Assembly: GCF_001040945.1 (NCBI RefSeq)
Contig: NZ_CP011930.1
Span: forward strand, 868,001 to 932,000
From: Herbaspirillum seropedicae
GTDB lineage: Bacteria > Pseudomonadota > Gammaproteobacteria > Burkholderiales > Burkholderiaceae_D
Direction of reading: 5' to 3'
DNA length: 64,000 nucleotides
Below, one piece after another: positions 1-8,440 of this stretch. The notes beneath the pieces were generated by a model. It worked only from the letters and a program-made list of their open reading frames with translations, ran no database searches and was not told where the DNA came from. Each line of letters begins with the position of its first letter. The first letter of the stretch is position 1. Both the position numbers and the translations under genes were made by a program.

Positions 1-104
1 CGGCAGCCCCGCCGCCCTCGTCGTCCACGCTCACCTATCGCCCGCCCACGGTGCAGTCCGACAGCGAAGGCGACCACCCGCCGCCGCGTCCACCCAAGAT
101 CTGA
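1..104 (+). CDS. C-terminal fragment of an unknown proline/serine-rich protein
   Basis: An open frame enters from the left edge and stops at TGA 102-104, giving 33 residues rich in Pro, Ser and Arg and ending PPRPPKI. The gene start lies outside the window, so its identity cannot be judged. Low-complexity Pro-rich tails are common in secreted effectors, and the next gene has a paralogue that follows a giant Pro-rich protein (42610-47136), so a similar large secreted protein is possible. That is inference. Confidence 0.45.
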   Translation, partial: AAPPPSSSTLTYRPPTVQSDSEGDHPPPRPPKI

Positions 105-129
105 CGTCCGAAAAAAAGCGTGGCATGGT

Positions 130-154
130 CCGCCGGATCCCTGGCATCCGGCGG
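130..154. repeat. Perfect 9-bp hairpin between first two genes
   Basis: CCGCCGGAT (130-138) pairs with ATCCGGCGG (146-154) across a 7-nt loop. There is no T-run after it, so it is not a classical terminator. It may attenuate or stabilise the transcript between the partial gene and the next. Confidence 0.5.
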
Positions 155-190
155 CAAGCAGAAACAATCGTGGTGAAACCGGAGCATGAA

Positions 191-637
191 ATGATGAGCC
201 TCTCAGCCAAACAGTTGCGTTCGCCGGATGCAGCGGCCCCGTCGACGCAGCCGATGACCCATGACCAAGCCATGGAGATCATCGAGCGCGCCAGCAAGGA
301 CAAATACCTCGCGCGCGATCTCGATCTGATGCGTGACAAATGCTACGCGTTCGTCAGCGACATGATGGATGAAGTGACCAAGGCGCTGGCCGAAAAGGAA
401 AAGCACACACCGGCCCTGCTCAAGAGCCGGCCGGAGCAGGCGGTGACGGCGATCTCCTTGCGCGCGACCGCGCAGAAACGCGAAGAGACCGCCCGCAAGC
501 GCCGCGAACTGGCCGAGGCCATGGTGCTGGGTGCGCTGCTGAACATGGACAATCCCGACTGGGACCCGCGCAATCCGGCCACCCATCGCAGCAGCGACAA
601 TTTCTTCATCGCCTTGCTCAAGAGCGCCTTCCGGTAG
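191..637 (+). CDS. Unknown small protein, paralogue of the protein at 42146-42613
   Basis: The protein has 148 residues, mostly helical and charged, without signal peptide or membrane segment. I chose ATG 191 because GGAG sits about 8 nt upstream; an in-frame ATG at 125 would add 22 residues through the hairpin at 130-154. Its C-terminal third (RATAQKREET...RRELAEAMVLGALL...DNPDWDP) lines up with RAQAQRRQAH...CRQLAQDMVFAALH...DDPQWSP of the small protein coupled to the giant gene on the other side of the island, and both end in a hydrophobic LLK motif. I do not recognise the family. The position beside a possible large secreted protein suggests a dedicated partner or chaperone, or a small effector. 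Confidence 0.75.
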   Translation: MMSLSAKQLRSPDAAAPSTQPMTHDQAMEIIERASKDKYLARDLDLMRDKCYAFVSDMMDEVTKALAEKEKHTPALLKSRPEQAVTAISLRATAQKREETARKRRELAEAMVLGALLNMDNPDWDPRNPATHRSSDNFFIALLKSAFR

Positions 638-642
638 GAGAT

Positions 643-670
643 GGAACTGCCTTCGCACGGCGCACACAGA
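643..670 (+). promoter_or_regulatory. Weak hrp-box-like promoter before hrpQ
   Basis: GGAACT-N15-ACACAGA matches the HrpL pattern GGAACC-N15/16-CCACNNA with two mismatches. It lies about 60 bp before the hrpQ start in the only gap ahead of the secretion operon. A GGAACT variant also occurs in the better box at 29370. Support is modest. Confidence 0.35.
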
Positions 671-730
671 TAGCGCGGCATGGCGCGCACGCCTTGTCGC
701 GCCCCGCATCCGATTTGATGGAGCAAGATC

Positions 731-1765
731 ATGCAAGAACTGCGCATTCTCAACGGCTATCACCGTGGCGCGACATTGCCGCTGGCCGATAGCGGCGAAC
801 GTATTCTGGGCGCAGAGGAAGACGCCGACGTGGTGCTGGCCGATCCCGGCATTGCCGGGCAGCACGCCAGGCTTGCGTTGACGCCCGAGGGCTGGACCCT
901 GACCGCGATGGACGGCTGCCTGCGCCGGGCCGACAGCAACCGGCCGGAGTCGGCATTGCAACTGGCCTTTGGCGAGCTGGCGCGCGCCGACCGCATCTGG
1001 TTGACCGTGGTCGATCAGGATGCGCCATGGACCGACCCGCCGCCGGAGCCGGTCGATACGCCGCACTCCTCTGGCGACCAGGAGGGCCCACCAGCGGACC
1101 AGGAGACCGCGTACAGCGACGCACTGCCGCTGCCCGCTACGGATGAGGACGAGCCGCAGCAGCAGGCGCCAGCCCCGACGCCGGACGATGCCACCGCCGC
1201 CGAGCCAGCCCTGGCGCGGCGCGGCCGCGGCTATCGCATGGTGCTGCTGCCGTTCTTCATGGCCACCGCGCTGACCGGTGCGGCCGCCTATGCGCTGAGC
1301 AGCCATCCGGCGCCGGCCGATGAGCAGGCCCGGGCGCGCGCGGAAGAGCTCAAGCGGCTGGCCGCGCTGCCGCGCAAGCTGCCCGCGGCCGAGCTGGAAG
1401 CCGCGCTGCGCAAGCGCCTGGCCGAGGTCGATCTGCTCTCCCGGATGACGCTGGACCTGCGCGAGGGCGCATGGACCCTGCGCGGCGCCATGGGCGAGGA
1501 CGACGCCGAGCGGCTGCAACGCATGCTGCGCGATTTTGCCAAGGCCTACGTCATCGACTTTCCCATCGACGTCAAGATCGGCAGCCCGGAATCGATGCTG
1601 CCCTTCCGCATCGTCCAGGTGCTCAACGGCAGCGATCCCAGCATCGTCACCGATGACGGCCGCCGCCTCTACGTCGGCGACGAGTATCGCGGCGTGCGCC
1701 TGGCGGCGGTGGCGGGCAACCAGATCAGATTTACCGGCAAGCAAGCCTTGAACGTGTCATGGTGA
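731..1765 (+). CDS. hrpQ: HrpQ/SctD inner-membrane ring protein of the type III secretion system
   Basis: The 344-residue protein has an N-terminal FHA-like cytoplasmic domain (ELRILNGYHRGATLPL..., about 1-100), a Pro/Asp/Glu-rich linker (100-160), one membrane segment at about 175-195 (LLPFFMATALTGAAAYAL), and a periplasmic ring-building part with BON-like repeats. This is the SctD layout: with HrcJ it forms the inner-membrane rings of the injectisome. GATCATG precedes the start. Its end overlaps the hrcN start by 7 bp, so the two are translationally coupled, as in Hrp group I clusters where hrpQ precedes hrcN. Confidence 0.85.
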   Translation: MQELRILNGYHRGATLPLADSGERILGAEEDADVVLADPGIAGQHARLALTPEGWTLTAMDGCLRRADSNRPESALQLAFGELARADRIWLTVVDQDAPWTDPPPEPVDTPHSSGDQEGPPADQETAYSDALPLPATDEDEPQQQAPAPTPDDATAAEPALARRGRGYRMVLLPFFMATALTGAAAYALSSHPAPADEQARARAEELKRLAALPRKLPAAELEAALRKRLAEVDLLSRMTLDLREGAWTLRGAMGEDDAERLQRMLRDFAKAYVIDFPIDVKIGSPESMLPFRIVQVLNGSDPSIVTDDGRRLYVGDEYRGVRLAAVAGNQIRFTGKQALNVSW

Positions 1766-3141
1766 AGCGCGACGATGTCTTCCAGGCCGCGCTGGAGGGG
1801 CAACTGGCCGCGCTGCGCGCGCGTCTGCCGGCCTGGCAGGCCGCACTGCCGCTGCGTCCGGGCTTCTCCAGCCAGGGCCGGGTCGCCCAGGTGCTGGGCA
1901 CCTTGATCGAGGCGCATATGCCACCAGTGCAGATCGGCGAGCTGTGCAATCTGTTCAATCCCGAGCAGCCCGGCAAGACCATGCTGGCGGAGGTGGTCGG
2001 GTTCACCGACAAGGCCTCCATCCTTTCGGCACTGAGTCCGCTGGAAGGCGTTTCCACCCGCACGGTGATCGAACCCTTGCGGCGCTCTCATTCGATCGAG
2101 GTCGGCGACCACCTGTTCGGCTGCGTGCTCGACGGCTTTGGCCGATGGATGTTCCGGGCCCCGGCCGCGCAGGAAAATGTCGCCACCTGGCGCGCCATGT
2201 CGCCGGTGATCCGCGATGCGCCGCCGGCCACCAGCCGCCCGCGCATCGCCACGCCGCTGCCTACCGGCGTGCGCGCCATCGATGGACTGCTGACCATGGG
2301 CATGGGCCAGCGTATCGGCGTCTTCGCCGGGCCGGGCTGCGGCAAGACCACGCTGATGGCGGCCATCGCGCGAGGCTGCCAGGCCGAGGCCATCGTGTTC
2401 GGCCTGATCGGCGAGCGCGGGCGCGAACTCAACGAATTCCTCGACCACGAGCTGGACGCCGAACTGATCCGCAAGACCGTGGTGGTCTGCGCCACCTCCG
2501 ACCGCACCTCGATGGAACGCTCCCGCGCAGCGTTCACGGCTACCGCCATTGCCGAAGGTTTCCGCGACCGGGGAATGAAGGTATTGCTGCTGGTCGATTC
2601 GCTCACCCGCTTCGCGCGGGCGCAACGGGAGATTGGCCTGGCCGCCGGCGAACCACCGGCACGCGGCGGCTTCACGCCCTCGGTCTACACCATGCTGCCG
2701 CGTCTGATCGAACGCGCAGGCGGCACCCCCCAAGGGTCCATCACGGCCATGTATACGGTGCTGGTGGACGGCGAATCGAGCTCCGACCCGATCGGCGATG
2801 AGGCCAAGTCACTGCTGGACGGCCATATCCTGCTCACCCGCAAGCTGGCCGAACAAGGACATTACCCGGCCATCGACGTGCTGGCCAGCATCAGCCGCGT
2901 GATGAGCAACGTCACCTCGCGCGAGCATCGCCGCGCGGCCTCGCGCTTTCGTGAGCTGCTGGCGCGCTACCAGGAGATGGAATTGCTGATCCGACTGGGC
3001 GAATACAAGTCCGGCGCCGACCCGGTGGCCGACCGCGCCATGGAGTTGCGGCCGGAGCAGCTGAGCTTCCTGCGCCAGGATACCAGCGGCAGCGCCGATT
3101 TCCAGGAAACGCTGGACACCCTGATGGAGATGGCCCAATGA
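1759..3141 (+). CDS. hrcN: HrcN/SctN type III secretion ATPase
   Basis: This cytoplasmic ATPase unfolds substrates and strips chaperones at the base of the injectisome. The 460 residues match the family length. Walker A GPGCGKTT is at about 191-198, the Walker B strand VLLLVD ends at Asp280, and the signature PARGGFTPSVYTMLPRLIERAG is characteristic of SctN/FliI rather than of F1 beta. The start overlaps hrpQ and the stop overlaps the hrpO start (ATGA), typical of a tightly coupled operon. Confidence 0.97.
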   Translation: MVKRDDVFQAALEGQLAALRARLPAWQAALPLRPGFSSQGRVAQVLGTLIEAHMPPVQIGELCNLFNPEQPGKTMLAEVVGFTDKASILSALSPLEGVSTRTVIEPLRRSHSIEVGDHLFGCVLDGFGRWMFRAPAAQENVATWRAMSPVIRDAPPATSRPRIATPLPTGVRAIDGLLTMGMGQRIGVFAGPGCGKTTLMAAIARGCQAEAIVFGLIGERGRELNEFLDHELDAELIRKTVVVCATSDRTSMERSRAAFTATAIAEGFRDRGMKVLLLVDSLTRFARAQREIGLAAGEPPARGGFTPSVYTMLPRLIERAGGTPQGSITAMYTVLVDGESSSDPIGDEAKSLLDGHILLTRKLAEQGHYPAIDVLASISRVMSNVTSREHRRAASRFRELLARYQEMELLIRLGEYKSGADPVADRAMELRPEQLSFLRQDTSGSADFQETLDTLMEMAQ

Positions 3142-3650
3142 GGGCGGGCGCGGCCATGGACGCTGCATGGGGCAAGCCTGCGGGCAAGCGCGAAGTGGTC
3201 GATGTGGCTGAACCGAAAAGACCGGACCGCCGCCTGGACCAGTTGCTCAATGTGCGCAAGCAACGCCTTGGACGGCTGGAGCGCGAGCGCAACGAAGCGC
3301 GCTCCTCGTGGCGCACGCTGCGCACCGACCTGGGCGCGAAGACCGACCAGTGGCGCCAGGCCAGGGAGCGCGCGCAATCCGAATGGATGGCCGCGCGGGC
3401 GGCATTCTTCGGCATGACGATCACCAATGCCGATTTCAAGCGCGCCAAGACGGCCTATGAGCGCATGAAGATGGAGGCCGGCCAGATGCGCCTGGCCTGC
3501 GTGTCGCTGGCCCGCGCTTGCCGCCGGGCGGGGGACGACTATTTCATCGCCCGCCAGCGCGTCAAGGACGCCAACAAACAGCAGGAAAAACTGACCGTCC
3601 TGCGCGACGAGATGAAGGCGCTTGCCATGGCTCAGAATGAACAGGCCTGA
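3138..3650 (+). CDS. hrpO: HrpO/SctO stalk protein
   Basis: The 170-residue protein is almost wholly charged and helical with a long coiled coil (about 25-160). SctO/FliJ-type proteins form the central stalk that links the ATPase hexamer to the export gate protein SctV. Identification rests on position directly after hrcN (4-bp ATGA overlap), length and coiled-coil character, since the family has little sequence conservation. Confidence 0.8.
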   Translation: MRAGAAMDAAWGKPAGKREVVDVAEPKRPDRRLDQLLNVRKQRLGRLERERNEARSSWRTLRTDLGAKTDQWRQARERAQSEWMAARAAFFGMTITNADFKRAKTAYERMKMEAGQMRLACVSLARACRRAGDDYFIARQRVKDANKQQEKLTVLRDEMKALAMAQNEQA

Positions 3651-3651
3651 T

Positions 3652-4308
3652 ATGTCGGCATCGCCCTTGTCGCTGTCCTTGTCGCTGGCGTCCGAGGCAA
3701 ATCTGCCGTTGGCACCACCGACGCCCAAGCCGGCCAGGCTGAAGTTGCCGCCCCGGCCGCCTGTTGCGGCGTCCACCGCCGCAGAGGAGGCCAGACCCGC
3801 GCCCAGGCAACTCCAGCCGCAACGACCGCAGCGCAATGCAGCGCATGGCCAGGCCACCTCACGCAGCGTGCCGCGTGCGCCGGGCGAACGCGAGACGCGC
3901 ACCGCCGGCGCCGAGCAGGAGCGTTCCCCCGCGGGACTGCCTTTGCTGTTGACGGTGGACGGGCAGGGCGGGCAGCGTGGACAGGGCGACGGCGGCAGCG
4001 AGGGCGATGAGCAGAGCGGCGGCACGGGCGCAGCGGGTTTGCGTGGCGTGCCGGACGAGGCGGACGAGCTGGACTGCGCGCTGCTGGCCGAGGCCATGCC
4101 GCCGGCCGGGGCCAGCGGCCTCTTCGAGGTGCTGCTGCCCTGTGGTTCGCGGCTGGGCGTGGCGATCGACATCGGCCCGCGCTACACCTCCTTGCTGCTG
4201 ATGCCTTCCACCGAACGCCTGCGGGTGCAAATAAAAAAGAAAAGGATGGAACTGGAAAACACGCTGGCGCAACGTATGGAGACATCCGTCAGGCTGACGG
4301 TGTTGTAA
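3652..4308 (+). CDS. hrpP: HrpP/SctP needle/pilus-length and substrate-switch protein
   Basis: The 218-residue protein has a long Pro/Gly/Arg-rich disordered N-terminal part and a compact C-terminal domain (about 140-200, GLFEVLLPCGSRLGVAIDIGP). This is the SctP/YscP plan: a disordered ruler followed by a specificity-switch domain acting on HrcU. I chose ATG 3652, which follows the hrpO stop by one base and has AGG upstream; ATG 3637 in the same frame is the alternative. Placement between hrpO and hrcQ supports the call. Confidence 0.75.
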   Translation: MSASPLSLSLSLASEANLPLAPPTPKPARLKLPPRPPVAASTAAEEARPAPRQLQPQRPQRNAAHGQATSRSVPRAPGERETRTAGAEQERSPAGLPLLLTVDGQGGQRGQGDGGSEGDEQSGGTGAAGLRGVPDEADELDCALLAEAMPPAGASGLFEVLLPCGSRLGVAIDIGPRYTSLLLMPSTERLRVQIKKKRMELENTLAQRMETSVRLTVL

Positions 4309-4332
4309 GGGGCGGGCAGGAGCGGCGGCGTG

Positions 4333-5532
4333 ATGCGGCCTGGCTGGCTGATCGCGCTGTCGCAGCCTGGCGCTTTCCTTGCGATCCAACAGGCTGCCAT
4401 GTCCGAATCTTCCGATGTCCTCTCCTCGTCGCCGCTGGTCTTGCCGCTTGATCTACGCAGCGGTGCGCCGCTCATCGGCGCCGAACAGGCGCAATTGAGT
4501 CGGCTGCTCGGACGCGGTGTGCGTCTCGCGCTGGGTCGGGACGACATGGCGTTGCTGGCGCTGCCGGCGTCGGCGACGGCAGCATCGGCAGTAGCGGCGA
4601 TGGCGCCGGACCTGCGGTTGCAGACCGCGGACGGCGTATTGCTGCTGGCGCAGGGAGAGCGCTTGCTGGCGGGATTGACCGGCATCGATCCCGCCGCCAG
4701 CCGACATGCCGATGGCAGGTTCGCACCCTGGCTGGCGGCGGCGCTGGCGGGACGTCTGCAGCAGACGGCGCTGGCCAGCCTGCACACCGTCCAGCCATGC
4801 GCGGCGGGCGACGCCGCCCAAGCCGGCCTGGTCGCGCTGCGTCTGCGTCTGCGCGATCCGACCCACGCCATCGAGACCCTGGCCTGGGCAGCGCCCTCGC
4901 TATGGCGCTGCTGGCTGGAAGCCGCCGAACCGATGCAGATGCCCCTATCGGCCTGGTCGGGCCTGCCCTTGTCGAGCACCGTCCTGCTGGCCACGCATCG
5001 CTTGCCCAGCAGGGTCATGGAGGCGCTGCGGGTGGGCGACCTGCTGCTGCCTGAGCGGCCCTTGTTTGACATCCACGGCCACGGCCGCATGACGCTGGGC
5101 GCCCGCCAGTGGCGGGTGCGCTATATCGCTCACCAGCGCTTGCAGATCATTTCACAGGAGAATGCCTTGAACCATGACACCGACCTCGCGCAATCGTCCG
5201 CAGACCTGGACGCCGATCCCGATGACGAGGCCTTCCATGACGCCGATGCGTCTGCGGCCAGCGCGGAGGAGGGCGACGAAGGGCGGGACGGGGAGGACGG
5301 GCCGGACGTTGCCGTTGAACTGCCCCTGACGCTGCAGGTCGAGCTTGGCCGCTTGAGCCTGTCGCTGTCGCAGCTGCGGGCGCTGGGCGAACAGGTCGTG
5401 CTGGAGCTGCACGGCGCTTCCGCCCAGGCGCTGCGCATCACCAGCGCAGGCGTGGAACTGGGCCGGGGCGAGGTGGTGTCGGTGGATGGCCGGCTGGGCG
5501 TGCGCATCGTCCGCTGGAGCGGCGCATGCTGA
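4333..5532 (+). CDS. hrcQ: HrcQ/SctQ C-ring (sorting platform) protein
   Basis: The protein has about 399 residues. The C-terminal SpoA/FliN-like domain (from about 330, ELPLTLQVELGRLSLSLSQL) and a second SpoA-like stretch in the middle mark it as SctQ, which builds the cytoplasmic sorting platform. In P. syringae the protein is split into HrcQa and HrcQb; here it is one chain with an acidic, Ala-rich linker (about 280-325). AGGAG lies about 10 nt before ATG 4333; a GTG at 4330 is in frame. The stop overlaps hrcR. Confidence 0.85.
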   Translation: MRPGWLIALSQPGAFLAIQQAAMSESSDVLSSSPLVLPLDLRSGAPLIGAEQAQLSRLLGRGVRLALGRDDMALLALPASATAASAVAAMAPDLRLQTADGVLLLAQGERLLAGLTGIDPAASRHADGRFAPWLAAALAGRLQQTALASLHTVQPCAAGDAAQAGLVALRLRLRDPTHAIETLAWAAPSLWRCWLEAAEPMQMPLSAWSGLPLSSTVLLATHRLPSRVMEALRVGDLLLPERPLFDIHGHGRMTLGARQWRVRYIAHQRLQIISQENALNHDTDLAQSSADLDADPDDEAFHDADASAASAEEGDEGRDGEDGPDVAVELPLTLQVELGRLSLSLSQLRALGEQVVLELHGASAQALRITSAGVELGRGEVVSVDGRLGVRIVRWSGAC

Positions 5533-6188
5533 GCGGGCAGTTCGATGTCGTTTCATTCTCGGTGCTGCTGGCGCTCATGGCGCTGGTGCCGCTGATGGTG
5601 GTGACGACCACTTCCTTTCTCAAGATCTCATTGGTGCTGCTGGTGCTGCGCAACGCCATCGGCGTGCAACAGGTGCCGCCGACGCTGGCCATCTACGGCA
5701 TCGCCCTGGCCTTGTCGGTATTCATCATGGCGCCCACTGTGCAGGAGGTGGGCAAGCGCGCCATGGCGGTGGACGTGTCCCATCCGGCGGCCTCGCGCAC
5801 CGTGCCCATCCTGGAGCGCGCCCAGGATGCCTTCGATCCGCTGCGCAAGTTCATGCTCAAGATGAGCCATGCCGAGCAGCGCGAGATGTTCCTGGCCTCG
5901 GCCAAGAAGCTCTGGCCCAAGGAAGCGGCCAAGGATGCCCAGCCCACCGATGCGCTGATCCTGATCCCGGCCTTTGTGGTCTCTGAATTGCAGACCGGGT
6001 ATGAGATCGGCTTTCTGATCTATATCCCCTTCGTGGTGATCGATCTGCTGATCTCGAATCTGCTCATGGCGCTGGGCATGCAACAGGTGAGCCCGCAGAC
6101 CATCACCATTCCGCTCAAGCTGTTGCTCTTCACGCTGGTAGGCGGATGGGCCAAGCTGCTCAACGCGCTGGCCATGTCGTATGTCTGA
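5526..6188 (+). CDS. hrcR: HrcR/SctR export-gate membrane protein
   Basis: The 220-residue protein has membrane segments near the N-terminus (LLALMALVPLMVVTTTSFLKI), at about 52-70, 145-175 and 185-210. TTTSFLKISLVLLVLRNAIG is the strongly conserved SctR/FliP motif. With HrcS and HrcT it forms the helical export gate of the T3SS. The start overlaps the hrcQ stop by 7 bp. Confidence 0.96.
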   Translation: MLSGQFDVVSFSVLLALMALVPLMVVTTTSFLKISLVLLVLRNAIGVQQVPPTLAIYGIALALSVFIMAPTVQEVGKRAMAVDVSHPAASRTVPILERAQDAFDPLRKFMLKMSHAEQREMFLASAKKLWPKEAAKDAQPTDALILIPAFVVSELQTGYEIGFLIYIPFVVIDLLISNLLMALGMQQVSPQTITIPLKLLLFTLVGGWAKLLNALAMSYV

Positions 6189-6253
6189 GCGACGGGTCCT
6201 TTCCTGTCGCATTCCATCTCCATTGAACCCACATTGAAACCGAGGAGACGGCC

Positions 6254-6517
6254 GTGGCCGATACCATCAACTTTTTCCAGCAGAGCCTGTGGATGGCCAT
6301 CATGATGTCGGCGCCGCCGCTGCTCATTGCCACGCTGTGCGGGCTGGGCGTGTCGCTGATCCAGGCGGTGACCCAGATCCAGGACCAGACGCTGCCCTAC
6401 GTGGTCAAGCTGGTGGCCGTGGCGGTGACGCTGGCCAGCATGGGCCGCTGGATCGGCGTGGAAATGTTGCGCCTGGCCGACCTGGCTTTCACCATGGTGC
6501 CGGACATCGGACGCTGA
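6254..6517 (+). CDS. hrcS: HrcS/SctS export-gate membrane protein
   Basis: The 87-residue protein has two membrane hairpins and the family motif PPLLIATLCGLGVSLIQAVTQIQDQTL found in SctS/FliQ. The start is a GTG with a good GAGGAG ribosome site. It completes the R5-S4-T1 gate with HrcR and HrcT and lies three bases before hrcT. Confidence 0.95.
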   Translation: MADTINFFQQSLWMAIMMSAPPLLIATLCGLGVSLIQAVTQIQDQTLPYVVKLVAVAVTLASMGRWIGVEMLRLADLAFTMVPDIGR

Positions 6518-6520
6518 ATC

Positions 6521-7309
6521 ATGCCGGCTTCGCTGCTGCTCGATCTCCAGGCGGTGCTGGTCACGATGGCGCTGGTCACCCCGCGCGTGCTGGTGTGCCT
6601 GGTGATCCTGCCCGGCTTCGGCCTGAACGTGCTGACCGGCCTGGCCAAGAACACCGCCGCCATGGCCATCTCCTTGCCGGCGGCGCTGCCGACCTTCCTG
6701 TTCGTGCAGCGCACCGCACCGGACATGCTCACCACCGGCGTCATGGTCTTCAAGGAGGCCATGATCGGCCTGATGTTCGGCGTGCTCATGGCGATCCCCC
6801 TGTGGGTGGTGCAGTCCATCGGTTCGATCTTCGACAGCCAGCGCTCACCGATCCAGATCCAGGCCAACAACGCCACCGTGGACCGCGATGCCAGCGCGGT
6901 AGGCGCCTTGCTGCTGCAGGCGGTCGTGCTGGTGATGGTGCAGGCCGGCATGTTTGCCGGCATGGCGCGCATTCTCATCGAAAGCTATGCGGTATGGCCG
7001 GCCTTCACCCTGGCGCCCCCCTTCGAGCCTGGTCATTTCGACGTGCTGGTCAAGCGTTTCGGCGAGCTGCTCTGGTACATCGTGGTGTACGGCGCGCCGG
7101 TGCTCATTCCCTTGGTGCTCATCGAGTTCGGTTTTGCCATCGTCGGCGTGTTCGCCTCCAACCTGCAGGTGTCCTTCGCCTCGGCGCCAGTCAAGAGCCT
7201 GGTCGGCCTGCTGATCATGCTGTTGTACTGGTCGACCTTCTCGCACTACGTGGCTGGCGACTTCGCCCACCTGCTCGACCTGCTGACGGTCCTCATGGCC
7301 CAGCGCTGA
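6521..7309 (+). CDS. hrcT: HrcT/SctT export-gate membrane protein
   Basis: The 262-residue polytopic protein has conserved SctT/FliR features: LVTPRVLVCLVILPGFG near the N-terminus and a central amphipathic stretch IGSIFDSQRSPIQIQ. One subunit per gate joins HrcR and HrcS. Length and position between hrcS and hrcU are typical. Confidence 0.95.
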   Translation: MPASLLLDLQAVLVTMALVTPRVLVCLVILPGFGLNVLTGLAKNTAAMAISLPAALPTFLFVQRTAPDMLTTGVMVFKEAMIGLMFGVLMAIPLWVVQSIGSIFDSQRSPIQIQANNATVDRDASAVGALLLQAVVLVMVQAGMFAGMARILIESYAVWPAFTLAPPFEPGHFDVLVKRFGELLWYIVVYGAPVLIPLVLIEFGFAIVGVFASNLQVSFASAPVKSLVGLLIMLLYWSTFSHYVAGDFAHLLDLLTVLMAQR

Positions 7310-7324
7310 CCCGGCAAGGATGAC

Positions 7325-8440
7325 ATGAGCGACGACAAGAACGAAGAACCGACCGACAAGAAGATCGAGGACGCCAAGAAGAAAGGGCAGATCGCCGTCA
7401 GCCGCGACCTGGCCCGGCTGGTGACGCTGGTGGCGGTGATGGAGGCGGCGCTGGCCGCTGACAGCCTGTGGCGCGGCGCGGTCTTCAATCTGATGGAGGG
7501 TGGGGTGCTGGGGGTGGGGCAGGATTTCCAGACTGCCATGAACAACCAGCTGACGGCGGCGCTGATCTTACTGGCCGTGGCCTTCTTCGCGGTGCTGGTG
7601 ATCTGCCCGCTGGCCGCCGTGGTCGGGCACTGGGGCCAATTCGGCATGCTCATCGCCACCGAGGCGCTGGAGCCCAAGCTGGACAAGTTGAACCCGGTCA
7701 ACGGCATCAAGCAGATCTTTTCCAAGAAGAAGCTGGTCGAGCTCTTCATCACCGTGGGCAAGGCAGCCCTGATTGCCGGCATGATGTATAGCGCCATCCA
7801 CAGCCAGCTGGGCGCCATCTTCACCTTGGCCGGGGGCGAACCCAAGGACGTCTATGAGGCCTTCGTGACGCTGTTGCGCAATATCTTCCATCTCATCATC
7901 GTGGTCTGCCTGGTGCTTGGCGTGATCGATTACGCGGTGCAGAAATACTTCCACAAGAAGGACCTGATGATGGACCAGGAAGAGATCAAGCGCGAGTTCA
8001 AGGAATCCGAAGGCGACCCCATGGTCAAGGGACAGCGCAAGCAGCTGGCGCGCCAGTGGGCCAATGAAGCGCCGGCGGCCAAGACCGAGAAGGCCAACGC
8101 CGTGGTGGTCAACCCGACCCACTTCGCGGTGGCGATGTTCTATGACGCCGATGAGGCCATGGTGCCGCTAGTGCTGGCCAAGGGCCGCGACGAGATCGCC
8201 CAGGCAATGATCGCGCGCGCGCATGCCTGCGGCATCCCGGTGATCCGCCATGTCTGGCTGGCGCGCACGCTCTACGCCACCTGCCAGGACGACATGCCGG
8301 TGCCGCGCTCCAGTTACCAGGCCGTGGCGCAGGTCTATGCGGTGGTGCACGAGCTGGTCGCCAGCGGCGAAGTGCAGCGCGAAGTCGAACTGGAATCCCT
8401 GGGCGAGCCGCCCGAACGCGACACCCTCCCGAAAGGATGA
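7325..8440 (+). CDS. hrcU: HrcU/SctU autocleaving specificity-switch protein
   Basis: The 371 residues form an N-terminal four-segment membrane domain (about 25-205) and a cytoplasmic domain carrying the autocleavage site NPTH at about 263-266, in VVVNPTHFAV. Cleavage between Asn and Pro allows the switch from early to late substrates together with HrpP. The C-terminal tail (about 350-371) is acidic and longer than minimal SctU. The stop overlaps the next ORF (ATGA). Confidence 0.97.
   Translation: MSDDKNEEPTDKKIEDAKKKGQIAVSRDLARLVTLVAVMEAALAADSLWRGAVFNLMEGGVLGVGQDFQTAMNNQLTAALILLAVAFFAVLVICPLAAVVGHWGQFGMLIATEALEPKLDKLNPVNGIKQIFSKKKLVELFITVGKAALIAGMMYSAIHSQLGAIFTLAGGEPKDVYEAFVTLLRNIFHLIIVVCLVLGVIDYAVQKYFHKKDLMMDQEEIKREFKESEGDPMVKGQRKQLARQWANEAPAAKTEKANAVVVNPTHFAVAMFYDADEAMVPLVLAKGRDEIAQAMIARAHACGIPVIRHVWLARTLYATCQDDMPVPRSSYQAVAQVYAVVHELVASGEVQREVELESLGEPPERDTLPKG

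Noticed and set aside
203..1744. 513-residue minus-strand frame opposite hrpQ
   Set aside because: Arg/Gly/His-rich shadow of a GC-rich gene; the plus strand encodes SctD with clear domain order.
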